The position numbers and the translations under genes are program-made. DNA of 64,000 nt, taken from Spinellus fusiger. Its lineage: Eukaryota > Mucoromycota > Mucoromycetes > Mucorales > Phycomycetaceae. This document shows, piece after piece, positions 47,901 through 58,882 of this stretch. Within the stretch, counting starts at the first letter, position 1; each line of letters opens with the position of its first letter. Below the pieces are notes generated by a model. That model saw only the letters and a list, made by a program, of their open reading frames with translations. It searched no databases and was not told the origin of the DNA. The DNA is taken from positions 248,001-312,000 of the forward strand of contig JALLLS010000005.1 of NCBI GenBank assembly GCA_025094145.1. The letters are read 5' to 3'.

Positions 47901-48712
47901 CTGTTTGGGGTTTCCTTCCGCCTTTTGTTGCACCCAAGCTCAACTTTGCCAAGGTGTTTGTCTTCCACGCTTTCGAACTGGATAGCTTTGGTCGTCTATG
48001 CCGGAAGCATATCGCGCAATTGGGTTTTGCAAAGTATCGCATCCTTTCTTTCTTCCGTGCTCTGGACTCTGGGCAAATTGTGCTCTGGCCGTGGTTCTTG
48101 TCTGGCTTTGTGCTGGCATCTTCCACCTCTCCACCATCCACTGACTTTTCTTCTCTTTTGGAGATCATACAAATTAACAAGCAAAGTCTGGTCAAGGCCC
48201 GCACTTCTTCTCTTCGCCGCCACTTGCTGCCTCCTTTGTCCTCTCATTCTCCTTCTGCAGTTGTGTGGAAGCGTTTCTGGCATCTTCGGATCCCTCACAA
48301 CACTCGCACTGTTTGGTGGAAAGCTCTTTGGGGTCGTTTGCCCACTCGCAGCAGAATGCACCGTGTCCTGCCTGTCCAATTTCCTTCTCTCCTTTGCTTG
48401 TTCTGTTCTGCTTTGGTGGAAGACCAGGATCATTTTCTGTTTCTCTGTTCTGGGAAGAGGCGTGTGTGGAGTGTCGTTCTCTCTCGTTGGTGTCCTTCTT
48501 GGCGTCTCAAGGATGTCCAATCTTTGCTGTCTTCTTGCTGTCCTCCTTCTCTGCCAGACGCTGACCTTGGTGTTCTGGTTGTGGCTGCTACAGTGCAGGC
48601 AATTTGGCGTGCCCACTGGGCTTTTATTTTTGACTCTGCTCCTTTTCTCCCTGGTGTTGTGGCGATTGAGGCTTCTTCTTCGGTGGTGGCTCTTCTTTCT
48701 ATGGTGTCTTGA
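44986..48712 (+). pseudogene. LINE A ORF2: endonuclease-reverse transcriptase (two lesions)
   Basis: Starts at the ATG overlapping the ORF1 stop. Endonuclease motifs: TLNVRG, LQETHA, VVYGP, a GNFN where GDFN is expected, and IDYIL. Next comes an in-frame TGA at 45,589-45,591; the same frame then resumes with WTDHSLL (the SDH motif). At 46,062-46,069 a run of eight T shifts the frame by one base (seven would keep it). The RT follows: LLPKAGD, LINCDAKIFTKI, LLLDQEKAYDRV, GLRQGDPLSPLLF and the catalytic YADD at 47,075-47,086, all intact. A C-terminal C-x2-C-x8-H-x4-C (CLFCSALVEDQDHFLFLC) precedes the end. With both lesions repaired it would be about 1,240 residues, a normal size. Inactive as written, unless the T-run is a sequencing error and the TGA is bypassed. 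Confidence 0.9.
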
Positions 48713-48714
48713 AG

Positions 48715-48800
48715 TGTTTTTCTTTTCTTTTCTCTTTTCTTTTCTCTTTTCTTTTCTCTTTTCTTTTCTTTTCTCTTTTCTTTTCTCTTTTCTTCCTTTC
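48715..48800 (+). repeat. Pyrimidine (TTTTC/TTTTCTC) repeat in LINE A 3' UTR
   Basis: About 85 bp of nearly pure T/C with a 10-bp rhythm, directly after the ORF2 stop. Purine-pyrimidine tracts in the 3' UTR are common in L1-like elements. Confidence 0.85.
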
Positions 48801-48868
48801 CTTTTGCTCGGTCCACGTGACCTTTATTATTATTTAAGTGCCGCAAGTCATAACGTGTCGGCCTAGTC

Positions 48869-48874
48869 AATAAA
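48869..48874 (+). promoter_or_regulatory. LINE A polyadenylation signal
   Basis: AATAAA six bases before the terminal A run (48,881-48,888), consistent with reverse transcription of a polyadenylated transcript. Confidence 0.7.
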
Positions 48875-48887
48875 GAATACAAAAAAA

Positions 48888-48901
48888 AGTGGGGGGCGGG
48901 C
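48888..48901. repeat. Target-site duplication of LINE A (3' copy)
   Basis: Exact repeat of 43,548-43,561. Confidence 0.9.
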
Positions 48902-48937
48902 TCACAACCCTCCTAAATATCAATTAAAGGTAACTTA

Positions 48938-50469
48938 CACCTTTTTCAGAAAGTATTCGCACAACCTCAGAAAAAAATCGCACACTTTTTTTTCACTTTT
49001 TGCACAATTTCATAAATTCATTTTGCACAAAGTGTGCGAAATTTATTAAAGGGTATGTCTACTTAAACATGTCTTAAATTTCGAAGAAGAGTAACGACAA
49101 AATCCCTTAAGACCACTGATAAGAACATTGATACATGCTTCAGTGATCCTCATGTTTAACGTCTCATTTTCTAATAGTTTCTCTCTTTTAAGCTTACTCT
49201 TCACAAAAGACCAAAATTGCTCAATGGGGTTAAGCTCAGGAGAGTAGGGTGGAGGGTATGCAGATCCATAGCCACGACTTTCAATAAGTCTGCTAATACT
49301 TTCAGCTGTGTGGATAGCTGTATTATCCATTATTATATAGTGTCCTTTAAATTCATTGTAAAGATCCAAAACATCCAAAATGATTGCAATAAAGTTAAAT
49401 TAATGACCAGTAACTGTTCCAGTAGTTTTCTGCATTTTGGTTGTTCCGTTTGCTTTTCTTTTTCTTGGTGAAGAAGTATAAGGCGCTCTTACTTTAACAT
49501 TAATAATGCCACGAGAAGATATAGCTCCCAGAATTGTTGTTGTTTTTGCTCTTGTTGTGGGCTGAACAACCTCTGCTCTGGTTCCTTTCTTTGACCAAGC
49601 CATGGTTATTTTCAGATTTATATGAAAAGCGGACTCATAAATAAACACACAGTTACTATTGTAATCCATGTCTGTTTGTTTGGTTCCATCTGATAACCCA
49701 GTCAAGTCTTTTCTCAATACTCTCAGGCGAGTTTCTTTCCTTTGAATAAAGGTGTGCTTTATTAAATGACAAGGCACACTTTTCTGTCATAAAGCTGTAA
49801 ACCGTTGTTTTTACAACTTTCAAGTCTTTGAACTGTTCAGTAAGACTGTCCATTGCTTGATCTAACGTTGCAGAAGAGTGATCCAAAAACTTTTCAGAAA
49901 GATGTTTCTTATGGTCTTCATTTAATAATGCTGGTCGGCCCATTTTTGGGGTCTCTGCTGGCTCAACTTCGAGATCTCTGTTCATATTTTGCATGATTTG
50001 TTCCTGATCTCTTTCAATCCAGTCGTATGTGGTTCGATGAGCAATACCCAACTGCTTAGCTGCTTTACCTGCAGTCATATCTAGTTCATAAATCAGATGA
50101 GAAAAGTAACCTTTAACATCACCACCATGTTTCTTGTAGTAAGACACAGGTGCTGGAGTAGAAGTTGTATCCTTTTTGGTGGCCTTGGGTTTTGGCTGAG
50201 GCTTCTCAGGTGGTTTTAAGTCCAATTAGGTACTGTAGTCTACGATATTTTGAAGAGGAAAACATTCTTTAACTACATCTATCAATATAGGTTCATTGCC
50301 CATTTTTTTATAGCATTTTCCTGTCTATCTTCATAGTAGATTTGTAAGCTCATTGTTGAAGAAATAGTATTTCGAAAAGTGTGCAAATTTTTTAAGAAAG
50401 TGTGTGAAAATTGAAAAAAAAGTGTACGATTTTTTTCTGAGGTTGTGCAAATACTTTCCGAAAAAGGTG
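48938..50469 (-). mobile_element. IS630/mariner-like transposon, copy 2
   Basis: A 1,532-bp second copy of the element at 9,400-10,953, with TA on both edges (48,936-48,937 and 50,470-50,471) and the same terminal repeats. Differences from copy 1 are few: a 4-bp insertion near 49,677, a Gly/Ala change near the N-terminus, and a shorter, rearranged right subterminal region (about 50,375-50,420). It splits a LINE B fragment. Confidence 0.9.
49046..50225 (-). pseudogene. IS630-type transposase, copy 2 (inactivated)
   Basis: Same protein as copy 1, with the same Tyr in place of the first catalytic Asp (codon 49,637-49,639) and the same TAA (49,400-49,402). In addition a 4-bp insertion near 49,677, a TTTG duplication, shifts the frame, so the first frame ends after WNQTNRHGLQ. 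HTH, MDNTAIH and PELNPIEQFW blocks are otherwise unchanged. Confidence 0.85.
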
Positions 50470-50471
50470 TA

Positions 50472-51478
50472 TGTTGAACGTCTTCAAAGTGAAATGACTA
50501 GTCTAGTGTGTGGCAAGAGCAAGAATCTGCTGGTGACGGTAGCCCGTGGACTATGTAGACCTGTTTGGGATCCAATTCTTCTACTACCGTGCACGCGCAA
50601 AGAAAGACATCGTCTATTAAAATGGAGGATTGCTTGGTTACCGCCAACACCTTCAGTTCCTTGCCAATGTGGCCACTCATCTGCCAATCGGGACCACTTC
50701 CTCACATGCACATTCATTGATCATGAACGCTCCACGTTCTTGTTCTTCCTAGTTCCTGCCCCACCACACGACGTTCATCCAATTGACTATTGTCTAAATC
50801 TTCTGCCGCGCACGGCTAAGTTTTTTGTTAAATGGCGAGATCTTTGGCCCAGTTTGTTAATACTGCTGCAAGCCATTGATCGAGCCACGTCTACTCGAGA
50901 CTTTAAGGTAGAGCCATCAGCTGGTAGCTTGCTCATTGAGGCTGCTGATGGGTGTGTTGAGCGGGAACACTGATGCTGTTATAGAGTGCAAAGACTCCTT
51001 CAGCAACAGACGCTGTATCCTCACTTCTCCTCTGATCTCTCATCTACCACCCATTCTTAACCCGTTTAGCAAAGCCAGAAGCTGCTAGTGTAGTTGCTAC
51101 ATATATTATCAGGATTGTTTGAGTTGCTCTAAGTATCCCTCGTTGGATTTCGAATCGCCACAGGATGACGGTTATCTTTTTGGTGTCCTGGTTTCCTTAC
51201 TAACTTTATGGCCTTTTTGGATGTCTATTCATAATTCTCATTTTACCATCTTTTTTTTCTTTTTTTCCCTTATCTTTCCCTCATTGAGGTTTTATATTCT
51301 CTTTTCTTTCTGTTTCCTCTCTCTTTGCATAATTTATTTCACTTATGTATTTGAAGTGTTTCTATGCTTATTTTTATTTATTTTACAAAAGTTCTCATAG
51401 GGTGGCTGATATGCCCAATGCGCGAATAGCAAACCACACCCAAAAATAAAAAATAAAATACTTTGAACTGTATTACTC
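50472..51478 (+). pseudogene. LINE B: ORF2 C-terminus and 3' UTR
   Basis: The frame reads VERLQSEMTSLVCGKSKNLL, then RPVWDPILLLPCTRKERHRL, LLKWRIAWLP and a zinc motif (CQCGHSSANRDHFLTC; C-x1-C-x8-H-x4-C). It ends near 50,973. The open frame continues to the left across the TA where the IS630 copy inserted (48,902-48,935), so LINE B was there before that insertion. The 3' UTR (50,974-51,478) recurs at 29,455-29,862 and 31,201-31,410 and ends in AAATACTTTGAACTGTAT and not in a simple A tail. EN and RT domains are absent. Confidence 0.8.
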
Positions 51479-51755
51479 AAATGTTTCAGCAAAAATAACA
51501 TATTTCCAGGCCATCATTAAAAATACTAAGCTATTTAAATATTGATGAGCAAATATGGTATGTATCGCATACTGTAAGATGAGAAAACTAACTCAAACAT
51601 CAAATAAAAATATTATCTATAAAAACTACTATTGTTTCAATGATATAATATTATTTTAATACTTTAGCACTTAGTGAATTTATGGCTGTGAAATTTGTCA
51701 TCCAACATCTATATCTCTATCAGTTACATAGAGTTATCTAGAATTTATAATAAGC
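51479..51755. other. Spacer, AT-rich
   Basis: No gene or repeat recognised. Confidence 0.5.
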
Positions 51756-51909
51756 TTGAAGAAAGAGAATACTGGAGTGTTTACTGGATTGAAAAATTAC
51801 TCTATGGGTAACATTTCAAAGGTCATTGGTATTAACAAGTCTACTATCCAGAAGATCATTAGTAGAATCAAGACTACTGATACATCTATGCCAAGGCCTC
51901 GTTCTGTTG
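51756..51909 (+). pseudogene. Tc1 transposase N-terminal fragment
   Basis: Encodes only a helix-turn-helix (SMGNISKVIGINKSTIQKII) followed by KTTDTSMPRPRS, the usual hinge of Tc1 transposases. The frame is cut at 51,910, where another Tc1 element inserted at TA. Nothing of the catalytic domain was found on the other side of that element. Confidence 0.6.
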
Positions 51910-51911
51910 TA

Positions 51912-53255
51912 CTTCAGTCACACCCAATTGAATTTAGTACTTTTGAATATAAATATCAGGATGAAATATTTAGGATATGTTCAACATCAAATAAAGCACT
52001 CTACATTTGATCTAGAAACTTCAAACTTAAACATATCAAGGCTCAACATCTTTATTCATCGAGAATAGAAAAATAATAATAGAGTTAATATTTTGTATAT
52101 TCTTCTTTGGCATCAATCACAGCCGGGTATCTGTCCGTCATACTTTGAATTTATTGTTGTGCAAGTTCAACACTAAATTTCTCCCATTCTTCTAAAGTCG
52201 ATCCTTCAAATCTTCTACATTGGTAATAGATACTCTTGTTTCTTCAATTCGTCTTTCCAAGGCCCACCATACGTGTTCAATTGGGTTTAAGTCAGGGCTC
52301 TGTGCGGGCCAGTACTCAAAGCCTCGAATCTGATGTGTCTCTTTCCACTATCTAGCATAGGCCTCAGTATGACAGCCAGCACCTTATTCTTGTAACAGAA
52401 ACTCACTGTTCTCTTTCTGATGCAATTCCATGAACCAAGGATGGAACTCACCAGCCAAAATCTTGATATATTCGTCTTGGTTTACAGTGCTATCAACAAC
52501 GACTAATGAGCCGACTCAATCCACCCAAAAACAGCTCTAAAACATCACACTATCGCCACCAAACTACATTGTTGGAACACTATGATTAGAATAATAAAGT
52601 TCTCCAACTTTTCTGATGACACGGGTATCTCCATCGTTCCCTTTCACAGTGTACCTGGACTCATCAGACCAGACGACGCCTTTCCACTGGTCGTTCGTCC
52701 AATTGACATGTTCTTTAGCCCAACAAAGTCGTTTCTCTTTGTGTTTTTCAGTTAAGGCTGGCTTGTGAGCTGGAGAAAAAGATCCGAACCCTAGTTGATT
52801 GCAGTAGCTGATCATGGTGTTTTTACATACATCCACCTGAATATTCAACATTTCCAATTTCAACTGATTATATGAGGCAAATGGGTCTTCTCTAATGACC
52901 TTTTCCAGGTGTCTTAGATCCCTCTCAGTGACTTTCTTAGGTTTTCCATGACTCTTCAAACGCAATGGTGACCCACGTTCTTTGATGTTTCTGATACTAT
53001 TTTGAACTGTGGTCTTTACTACAACTACGTTTGCGATGATAGTCAATTTTAATCCAGCCTTAAACATGTAATAAATGCCCCATAGCTTTTTGTCTTCTGC
53101 TTTATCATATTCTCCACGAGTGTGAGTTTGTGACTATCTATCTGATATAGTGTGTTGGCTTAAAACTATTTAGAAAGAAGAGTTTTATGCAAAAAAAAAA
53201 GTTTTTTTTATTAAAATTTAGGCAAGTATTAAATTCAATTGAGCGTGACTATATA
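51912..53255 (-). mobile_element. Tc1/mariner element (family M1)
   Basis: About 1.34 kb with terminal inverted repeats sharing AGTCAC followed by CAATTGAATTTA (left near 51,916-51,945, right near 53,222-53,252). TA precedes the left repeat. Family relatives are the fragments at 28,600-29,453 and 31,411-31,712. Exact ends are uncertain by a few bases. Confidence 0.8.
52090..53067 (-). pseudogene. Tc1-like transposase (M1), stops in C-terminal half
   Basis: The first 167 codons are open: a divergent N-terminal HTH (TIIANVVVVKTTVQNSI), a GKPKKVTERDLR hinge, a second HTH, and the first catalytic block VVWSDESRYTV with Asp intact near 52,660. Downstream, reading the same frame, stops occur after PTM (52,564), within the WVD block and near the HTEAY block. 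SPDLNPIEHVWWALERR is recognisable near 52,270-52,315 with its Glu. The middle Asp region reads LLQE*GAGCHTEA, so the second catalytic Asp is lost or displaced. Non-functional. Confidence 0.8.
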
Positions 53256-55648
53256 GGTATAGAAATAAATAAGTATAGAAATATACAAGTTCAATATTTA
53301 TCCTATAAGGAACATATTTTTCTATATAAGATCCATGCTTCTTCTACACATGACTTACCTTGAGTCTGTTTGCATTGATAGGTCCATGGTTGTAGTTATG
53401 CACATCAGGCTTATTTCTCTTTACCATCAATATTACTATAGAAGCCTATGTTTATAATAACCCTTCTTTCCCTCAATAAACTCTTATTTCGTATCTGTCC
53501 TTCAATCATTAAAAGATAATTATAATATGCCTTTATCGTAGGATGTTGTACTTGCACCAAGTGAGACCGTCTGTATTTAGCACCCATAATATTGTCATAC
53601 ATACTTAAGAATATTTTCCATTAAACTGGAGGCATTTTTAATTGACTCACTTGACATATTGCATAAACAACAATGTTTAAAATGACACTCTGAAATAGAG
53701 ATGTGGTGTTCTCCTTATTCTCTAACAACACAAACACTCAGTCATAATACAATTGTACTGATGTCTGTAGCATAATGTTTTATGTATAGATTGTTTATTT
53801 TATTTTATTTTATTTTATTTTATTACCCAAAAGAGTTTAGAAATTATCCTGTATAAAATTATCCAAACTGTTTACAAATATTAAGGATGTTTATCCATTT
53901 ACATTTAAGGACTCTTTTCTTATTATTTTTTCTTATTATTTTCTTATTATCTATAGATAGAAGTGATAAATAGATACTATGAATGAATAAAAAGTTATGA
54001 TGGTGACATAGAATGGCGTCACAGTAAAGCATTACTGTAAAACAATCCATTCGATTTATTTTCCCATCTCATAAACTAATCAATCTACTTTCAGTATTAA
54101 TCAAAAAGTAAAATTTACCTTTATTTTTGCCTCAACCTTAACTTTTTTTTGTTGATGCCACTAGCCTTATAATTTTCATTTGAATGGGGGAAGGGGGGGA
54201 GGAAGAGTTCTTTAAGTCTAGACCCATTATCATGATCACACACTAAACGCGTCTTTCATTTCAAGAGGATAATAATTATCTTTAAAAGAAGCCATAGCTG
54301 CATACATTTCATCAAGCTTCAAAGACACTTGACATTTATCAAAAGTATCTGTGCCAGTGTTGACCCTATTGATAAATAATAAATAGATAAAAAGACATCA
54401 TCAATATTTTGTAGATAAAGATAATGTGAATGAATCATTGACAAATAATATTCTTTTTATTCAAAACTCACTTGTTCATCTGTTATTAAGTTTAATGTAA
54501 CAATAGTATTGCCTTTATTTACTTTTGTGTACATTTGTAAGATGTGTTGATGATCGAGGTCACTGGTAAATGGATGGGTTGAAACTATAAACTCTGTGTT
54601 TGTACACCAAGAAGGACAGGAAAAACAAGAAAAAATATTAACAAAAATCAAATAGAATACTTAGCTTTCTACCAAAAAGAAGACTAGACTATGGAAACTA
54701 TAGATACAATCGTGATTGTTTAACTACTGGCAAGTGTATTATCTTTATGTTATTTGGGTCTATCTGCAAGTCTCTTGATTAAGTAATTCAATATTGTTTA
54801 TCATAAGTGATATTCTCACAAATAATACAAACAAATAGAAATGTTCAATAAGACACATACGTTAATAGATTTGAAGCTCATCATCGATAAACACACTAAC
54901 ATTTGCGTCACACTTTACAATTACTTAGTGTGAGGAATCTGATAAAAGAATAAATGTACATGTTCTTCTGATACACTATTATAGAGACAAAAGTATGACA
55001 CGGAAACATTTTTAACGTATAAATTATGTCAGGCATACTATTATTAGTCCAAACCACTTATTTATAACATCCCTTATCCATAACTTAGTATGAAGAGAGA
55101 CTAAGGCTGCTGGAAGAAGCATCCTATCGATAGAATGGCAGAGAGAAGAGAAGGGATGATGCTTTCCTCCAGTACATGGGCGAGTGGAGAATATGAAGCA
55201 TTTATGAATAATGTAGGAGTGTTTAATCAATATTCCTCACATCAAACAATATCAATAATAGAGTGAAGATAAAGAGCATAAACAGAGAGGGAATCTCATT
55301 CTATTTATTCATAGTCTTCCTCTCGTCCATGTCCATAGTAGAAGAATAGAGTCCCTGCCATGAATTCTCTCTTATTCCGTCTGTCTATTCCTAATCCAAT
55401 CGCTGTCTTTCTCTTACTAATAAATAAAGCCTACCTCAATAAAATAATAATCTCAACTATACTCAAAGTGAATATAAACGTCAATTTGATTGTTGTTTAT
55501 GATATTCTTTTCTTATTTATCAGTGTTATTTTTTTCTACAGTAGAGGGGAAGCATATGCATTCACACTGACTGATACTACTCATAGCGGTGAATCAAAAC
55601 CCCATTACAGCCAATAAGAACATCACAAAGCATATACTTCTCCTTTAT
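53256..55648. other. AT-rich region, no firm gene
   Basis: Contains a (TTTTA) repeat at about 53,793-53,825 and a G-rich run near 54,185-54,205. The open frame at 53,411-53,602 (-) has protein-like composition (VQVQHPTIKAYYNYL) and may be a fragment of a mobile-element protein; not assigned. The rest shows nothing. Confidence 0.45.
54240..54651 (-). pseudogene. Possible two-exon gene fragment, unknown family
   Basis: Two minus-strand stretches look coding. One is 54,651-54,472 (secretory-like hydrophobic start, then VNKGNTIVTLNLITDEQ) before a good GTGAGT donor. The other is 54,366-54,240 (DKCQVSLKLDEMY, then PLEMKDAFSV and TGA) after a TATCAATAG acceptor. The phases do not match by one base, so it is either broken or spliced differently. 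No known family recognised. Confidence 0.3.
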
Positions 55649-56938
55649 ATGATGCCAACTGACATCTCTGGTAATGAGCAACAGTAACTGAAAAAGACTC
55701 ATAAAGACAAAGGATTTCGTCACGCCTTTGTCACAAAAGTGTTAGTGTCTGTTGTAGGAAGTTGTTCAATACTAGCAAACGGGTTAGAAGTACGCCTGGG
55801 TTTACCACCAGAACCAGCATTGACTCATCTCGAAGTAAAGCATACATCATCGATGAGGGGACTCTATTGATATTTATTTTGATGTATTTCTAGTTACTGC
55901 GCTTGGTGACCTCTCAATGGACGTTCACTGGTATTGGCACCTTCATCATTGGCACCTGGCTTATTTACCGTATGCGAGTCATTGAGCGTCGATTTGGTAG
56001 TGCCAAATACATGGTAGGACTTGCATAGGGTTTGTGGAAAGAACAATCCATGAGCTCACTGCTATTCTGTTCCTTATCAAGGCGTTTCTAGCCATCTCCA
56101 TTATAGCATGTGCATTACTACAGACAGGCAGTTTGTTAGGTAGTTACTACCTTGGATTAAAGACAATCTCCAGTGGACCGTAAGTGTAGAAGTGAGCCTA
56201 TGGTTTGTCTCTTTATTGTTAACTCACCCTTGTCTGTTTCTTTTCTTCTTGTTATAATAGATATGTGCTGCTATTCTCTATACTTTATCAATTCTATAAG
56301 CATGTACCAGCTACACAACAATCAAACAAAGTTGGCTTGGAACTCACTGATAAGTCCTACATTTATGCTGCTGCAATTGAGGTAGATTTCTTAATTACTT
56401 ATCTACTTACTTTATCTCTCTTTTCCAATGTATACTAAATCATTCTGTTTTCTTATAATAGCTTTTCTTCTCTCAACGCATGTCTTCTGCTGTGCCGTGC
56501 TTATTAGGTGTCTTTCTAGGAGTGGCTTACGATGCAAATATAGGCGGTCTGAAAGAATTCCGGTTTCCATCTTGGATTTCTGCATTTGTTAATCATGCCT
56601 ATCCATCTTCTTCCACACGTTCAAGAACAACTATTTCTGGGTCTCCATCTATTTCTCGTATAAACACACTGGCACCTGATGCTAGTAATATACGACAAAG
56701 ACGGCAACCTCCTTTGGTAAGTCAGTACTGCCATGGGGCATTTATCCACTCGCTCATTATCAATGGACACTGATCTTTCTATCTATCTTTCTATCTATAG
56801 AATCAGGTCATCCCCGAAGAGAACATTGCTGCCATGATGTCCATGTTCCCAGAGGCAGGACGAGAGAATATTTTAAATGCACTTACACGGACTCATAATG
56901 ATCTTAACAGAGCAGCCGAGCTATTATTGACTACTTAA
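55649..56938 (+). CDS. Dsc2/UBAC2-like rhomboid pseudoprotease with UBA domain
   Basis: A multi-pass endomembrane protein. Relatives (yeast Dsc2, human UBAC2) are subunits of ER/Golgi ubiquitin-ligase complexes for membrane-protein degradation. Seven exons: 55,649-55,670; 55,707-55,834; 55,894-56,013; 56,082-56,179; 56,261-56,381; 56,462-56,716; 56,801-56,938. Introns are 36, 59, 68, 81, 80 and 84 nt. The sum is 882 nt, 293 residues plus TAA. Evidence: GFRHAFVTKV near the N-terminus, WLIYRMRVIERRFGSAKYM (conserved loop after TM2), SAVPCLLGVFLGVAYD, and a C-terminal UBA domain (about residues 249-292: IAAMMSMFPEAGRENILNAL, then DLNRAAELLL). No rhomboid Ser-His dyad is seen. The first 36-nt intron is inferred because it removes an in-frame TAA. 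The third acceptor ends in AAG. Convergent with the next gene. Confidence 0.85.
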
Positions 56939-57295
56939 ACTGTATATTATTAATATCACTAGAGTGTTATGTTATCTCTACAATAGACCCATCAAAATAG
57001 GACAGTCATAGAGCTTCTCTTTCTCTCTCCTTTCATTGAAAACAAAAGCAAAAAGCAAAAAGCAAACAATCATAGTCTCTCCTCTTTAGAAACACTCACC
57101 CCACCTACATTACACCATTCTTGTAAATGAATACCAAGTGATATTGTATTACTCCCAAAAAGAAAATAGGTATTTTATTAACTACCTCATTTGAGGGATC
57201 ATAGTACCAAGAACAGTATAGAAATCAATAAATCAATAAAATATATAAAAAGTTGTCCTGCAAGCACAAAGAAAAAAGAAAGAAAAAAGAAAAGA
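56939..57295. terminator. Convergent 3' region between Dsc2-like and SnoaL-like genes
   Basis: 357 bp between two stop codons that face each other. AT-rich, with several AATAAA-like signals (around 57,220-57,245) and, on the other strand, TTTTATTA near 57,172. Presumably it holds both 3' UTRs and polyadenylation sites. Confidence 0.4.
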
Positions 57296-58293
57296 CTATC
57301 GACGGGTGGGTGTAGGTGTATTAGGTCCCTCATCATGCGATAGTTTTAAAGAAGATGCTAAACAGGCTGGATTGTGAGATACCATAGGGCGGGTGGGAGG
57401 TGGTTCATAAGTGAAGATGTTGCGCTGAGGCTGGATGGGATGTGGACTACGAATAGAACGTTGTACTTGATCTTCTGGCTTAACAGGACCAAAGATCCTT
57501 CCTGGCACTAGAGCATATTAGCCATGGTATTCTGCATTTGAATAGTACTTACTGTACATGGTCTGTTCATCATGTTTGAAAGGCTATCAACAACAACAAC
57601 AACAACAACAAGGTAAGTCTTCTAGCCAAGAAGAAAAAGAAGAAAAAGAAACACCCTTGTAACAGCACTCCAACTTGCCTCTTTCTTCTTCTCTTCCTCC
57701 AATGTCAATCCATGAAGAGGGGGCAAATGGGGTGTACGGAGTATGTCCACTTGTTCTTTACCACAGACCGGCCACTGGTCATGTCTTATCAACTCCAATT
57801 GCCTCAACACCGTGGCCTGGTCCCAATAGAACCTTACATTGGCAATCTTATTGTCTTCAAACACTGCAGAAATGATCTTGTAACCCATTCTATAGAGTTA
57901 GTTCGTTTTCATGGTCTCCTCTCCTCTCTTGACTTACAGCTGGCAAGACGACCGACTTGTTGACCTAGAAAACAGGTAAGACAATCATTGGGCCACGTGT
58001 GGGATTGAAACACCTACATGCTGATGCGGCTCTAGACCTGGAATAAGCCAAGTGCATTTTCCAGTCAATAAAGTGATCGTCCACTCCACCTCCTCAATTA
58101 TTCTGTCAGTTGTCTTTACAGTTGAATGCACGACTTGGTTGATCTTCCATTCTTCTGCACTCTTATAGAATTGGTGAATGGCTGTGTTTCCCTTGGCACC
58201 CATGCCAGTAGGAACATAGGCTATGACAGCCTGGGGCGTGTACAAGTCTACTGTCTCTGGACTTGTTTTGAAGGTTGCCCAAGTTGTTTCCAT
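57296..58293 (-). CDS. SnoaL/NTF2-like fold protein with extended C-terminus
   Basis: Five exons: 58,293-58,018; 57,964-57,938 (27 nt); 57,876-57,655; 57,583-57,553 (31 nt); 57,507-57,296. Introns are 53, 61, 71 and 45 nt. The sum is 768 nt, 255 residues plus TAG. The N-terminal ~150 residues read as an NTF2-like cone: IAYVPTGMGAKGNTAIHQFY, EEVEWTITLL, GLEPHQHVNKSVVLPA (joined across the micro-exon), DNKIANVRFYWDQATVL. The YWDQAxVL signature is typical of SnoaL-like polyketide-cyclase-fold proteins found widely in fungi. The C-terminal ~80 residues are proline-rich and probably disordered (RNI-FTYEPPPTRP). No catalytic role can be assigned. Start: ATG at 58,293; a TTG slightly upstream is not credible. 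The acceptor for exon 3 (ACAAG) was chosen by frame and family fit. Confidence 0.8.
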
Positions 58294-58882
58294 GTTCAAA
58301 TAAAGACTACAAATAATTCACTTATCCACTGCACTAATAAACTATGGACTAGTATAGGAATACTGGAAAAATAGAAACAGAAAATGAAAAAATAAAAATA
58401 AAAATAAAAATGAATAAGATAAGCAGAAAATAGAACTAAAAGCAGAGAGGAAGAGTAGTCATTTACATTTTAAGCGTTTCTACCTTTCTTATTTGACGAT
58501 GGAGTATTTCTGAATAGAATATATTCAAATTGCATTGGATCTTATTGAATGACCGAGCGTACAGAAACTGCAACCAGAAAAGGACGATCTTTGCTCTATA
58601 ACAAAGTGTAAGGTTACTTCAAGAGCAATGTAGCACGTTTTTTATTTTATTTTATTTATTTTATTTTTAATAAGGCTCATTAGTAGGAAAAAAGAATAGC
58701 TTGCTTAAATGACTTGACGATTTAAATGATTTAATAGATGGAATTGATGCAGTTTGTTTATTTTCATATTTATATTTACGAGAAGCCTATTTTTCTAAGC
58801 TTATTTTTGTCAGTTAAAAACTTGCTATACAGAGATACATGGGGATGTGGAAATAAAACAAGATAAAACAAAATTCAGTGGG
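58294..58882. other. Intergenic between two minus-strand genes
   Basis: AT-rich with A-run and TTTTA-type repeats (about 58,380-58,410 and 58,640-58,670). Presumably promoter of the SnoaL-like gene and 3' UTR of the next. No gene seen. Confidence 0.5.

Larger units (their letters stand above)
43562..48887 (+). mobile_element. LINE A: nearly complete non-LTR retrotransposon
   Basis: A 5.3-kb element with two overlapping frames, a pyrimidine-rich 3' UTR, AATAAA at 48,869-48,874 and a short A tail, bounded by a 13-14 bp direct repeat. GC content is clearly higher than the surroundings. ORF2 carries an apurinic-type endonuclease and reverse transcriptase, as in L1/Tad-like clades. Only two lesions are visible, both in ORF2, so the insertion is young. 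It lies between the promoter side of the PD-(D/E)XK-like gene and a LINE B fragment. Confidence 0.9.
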
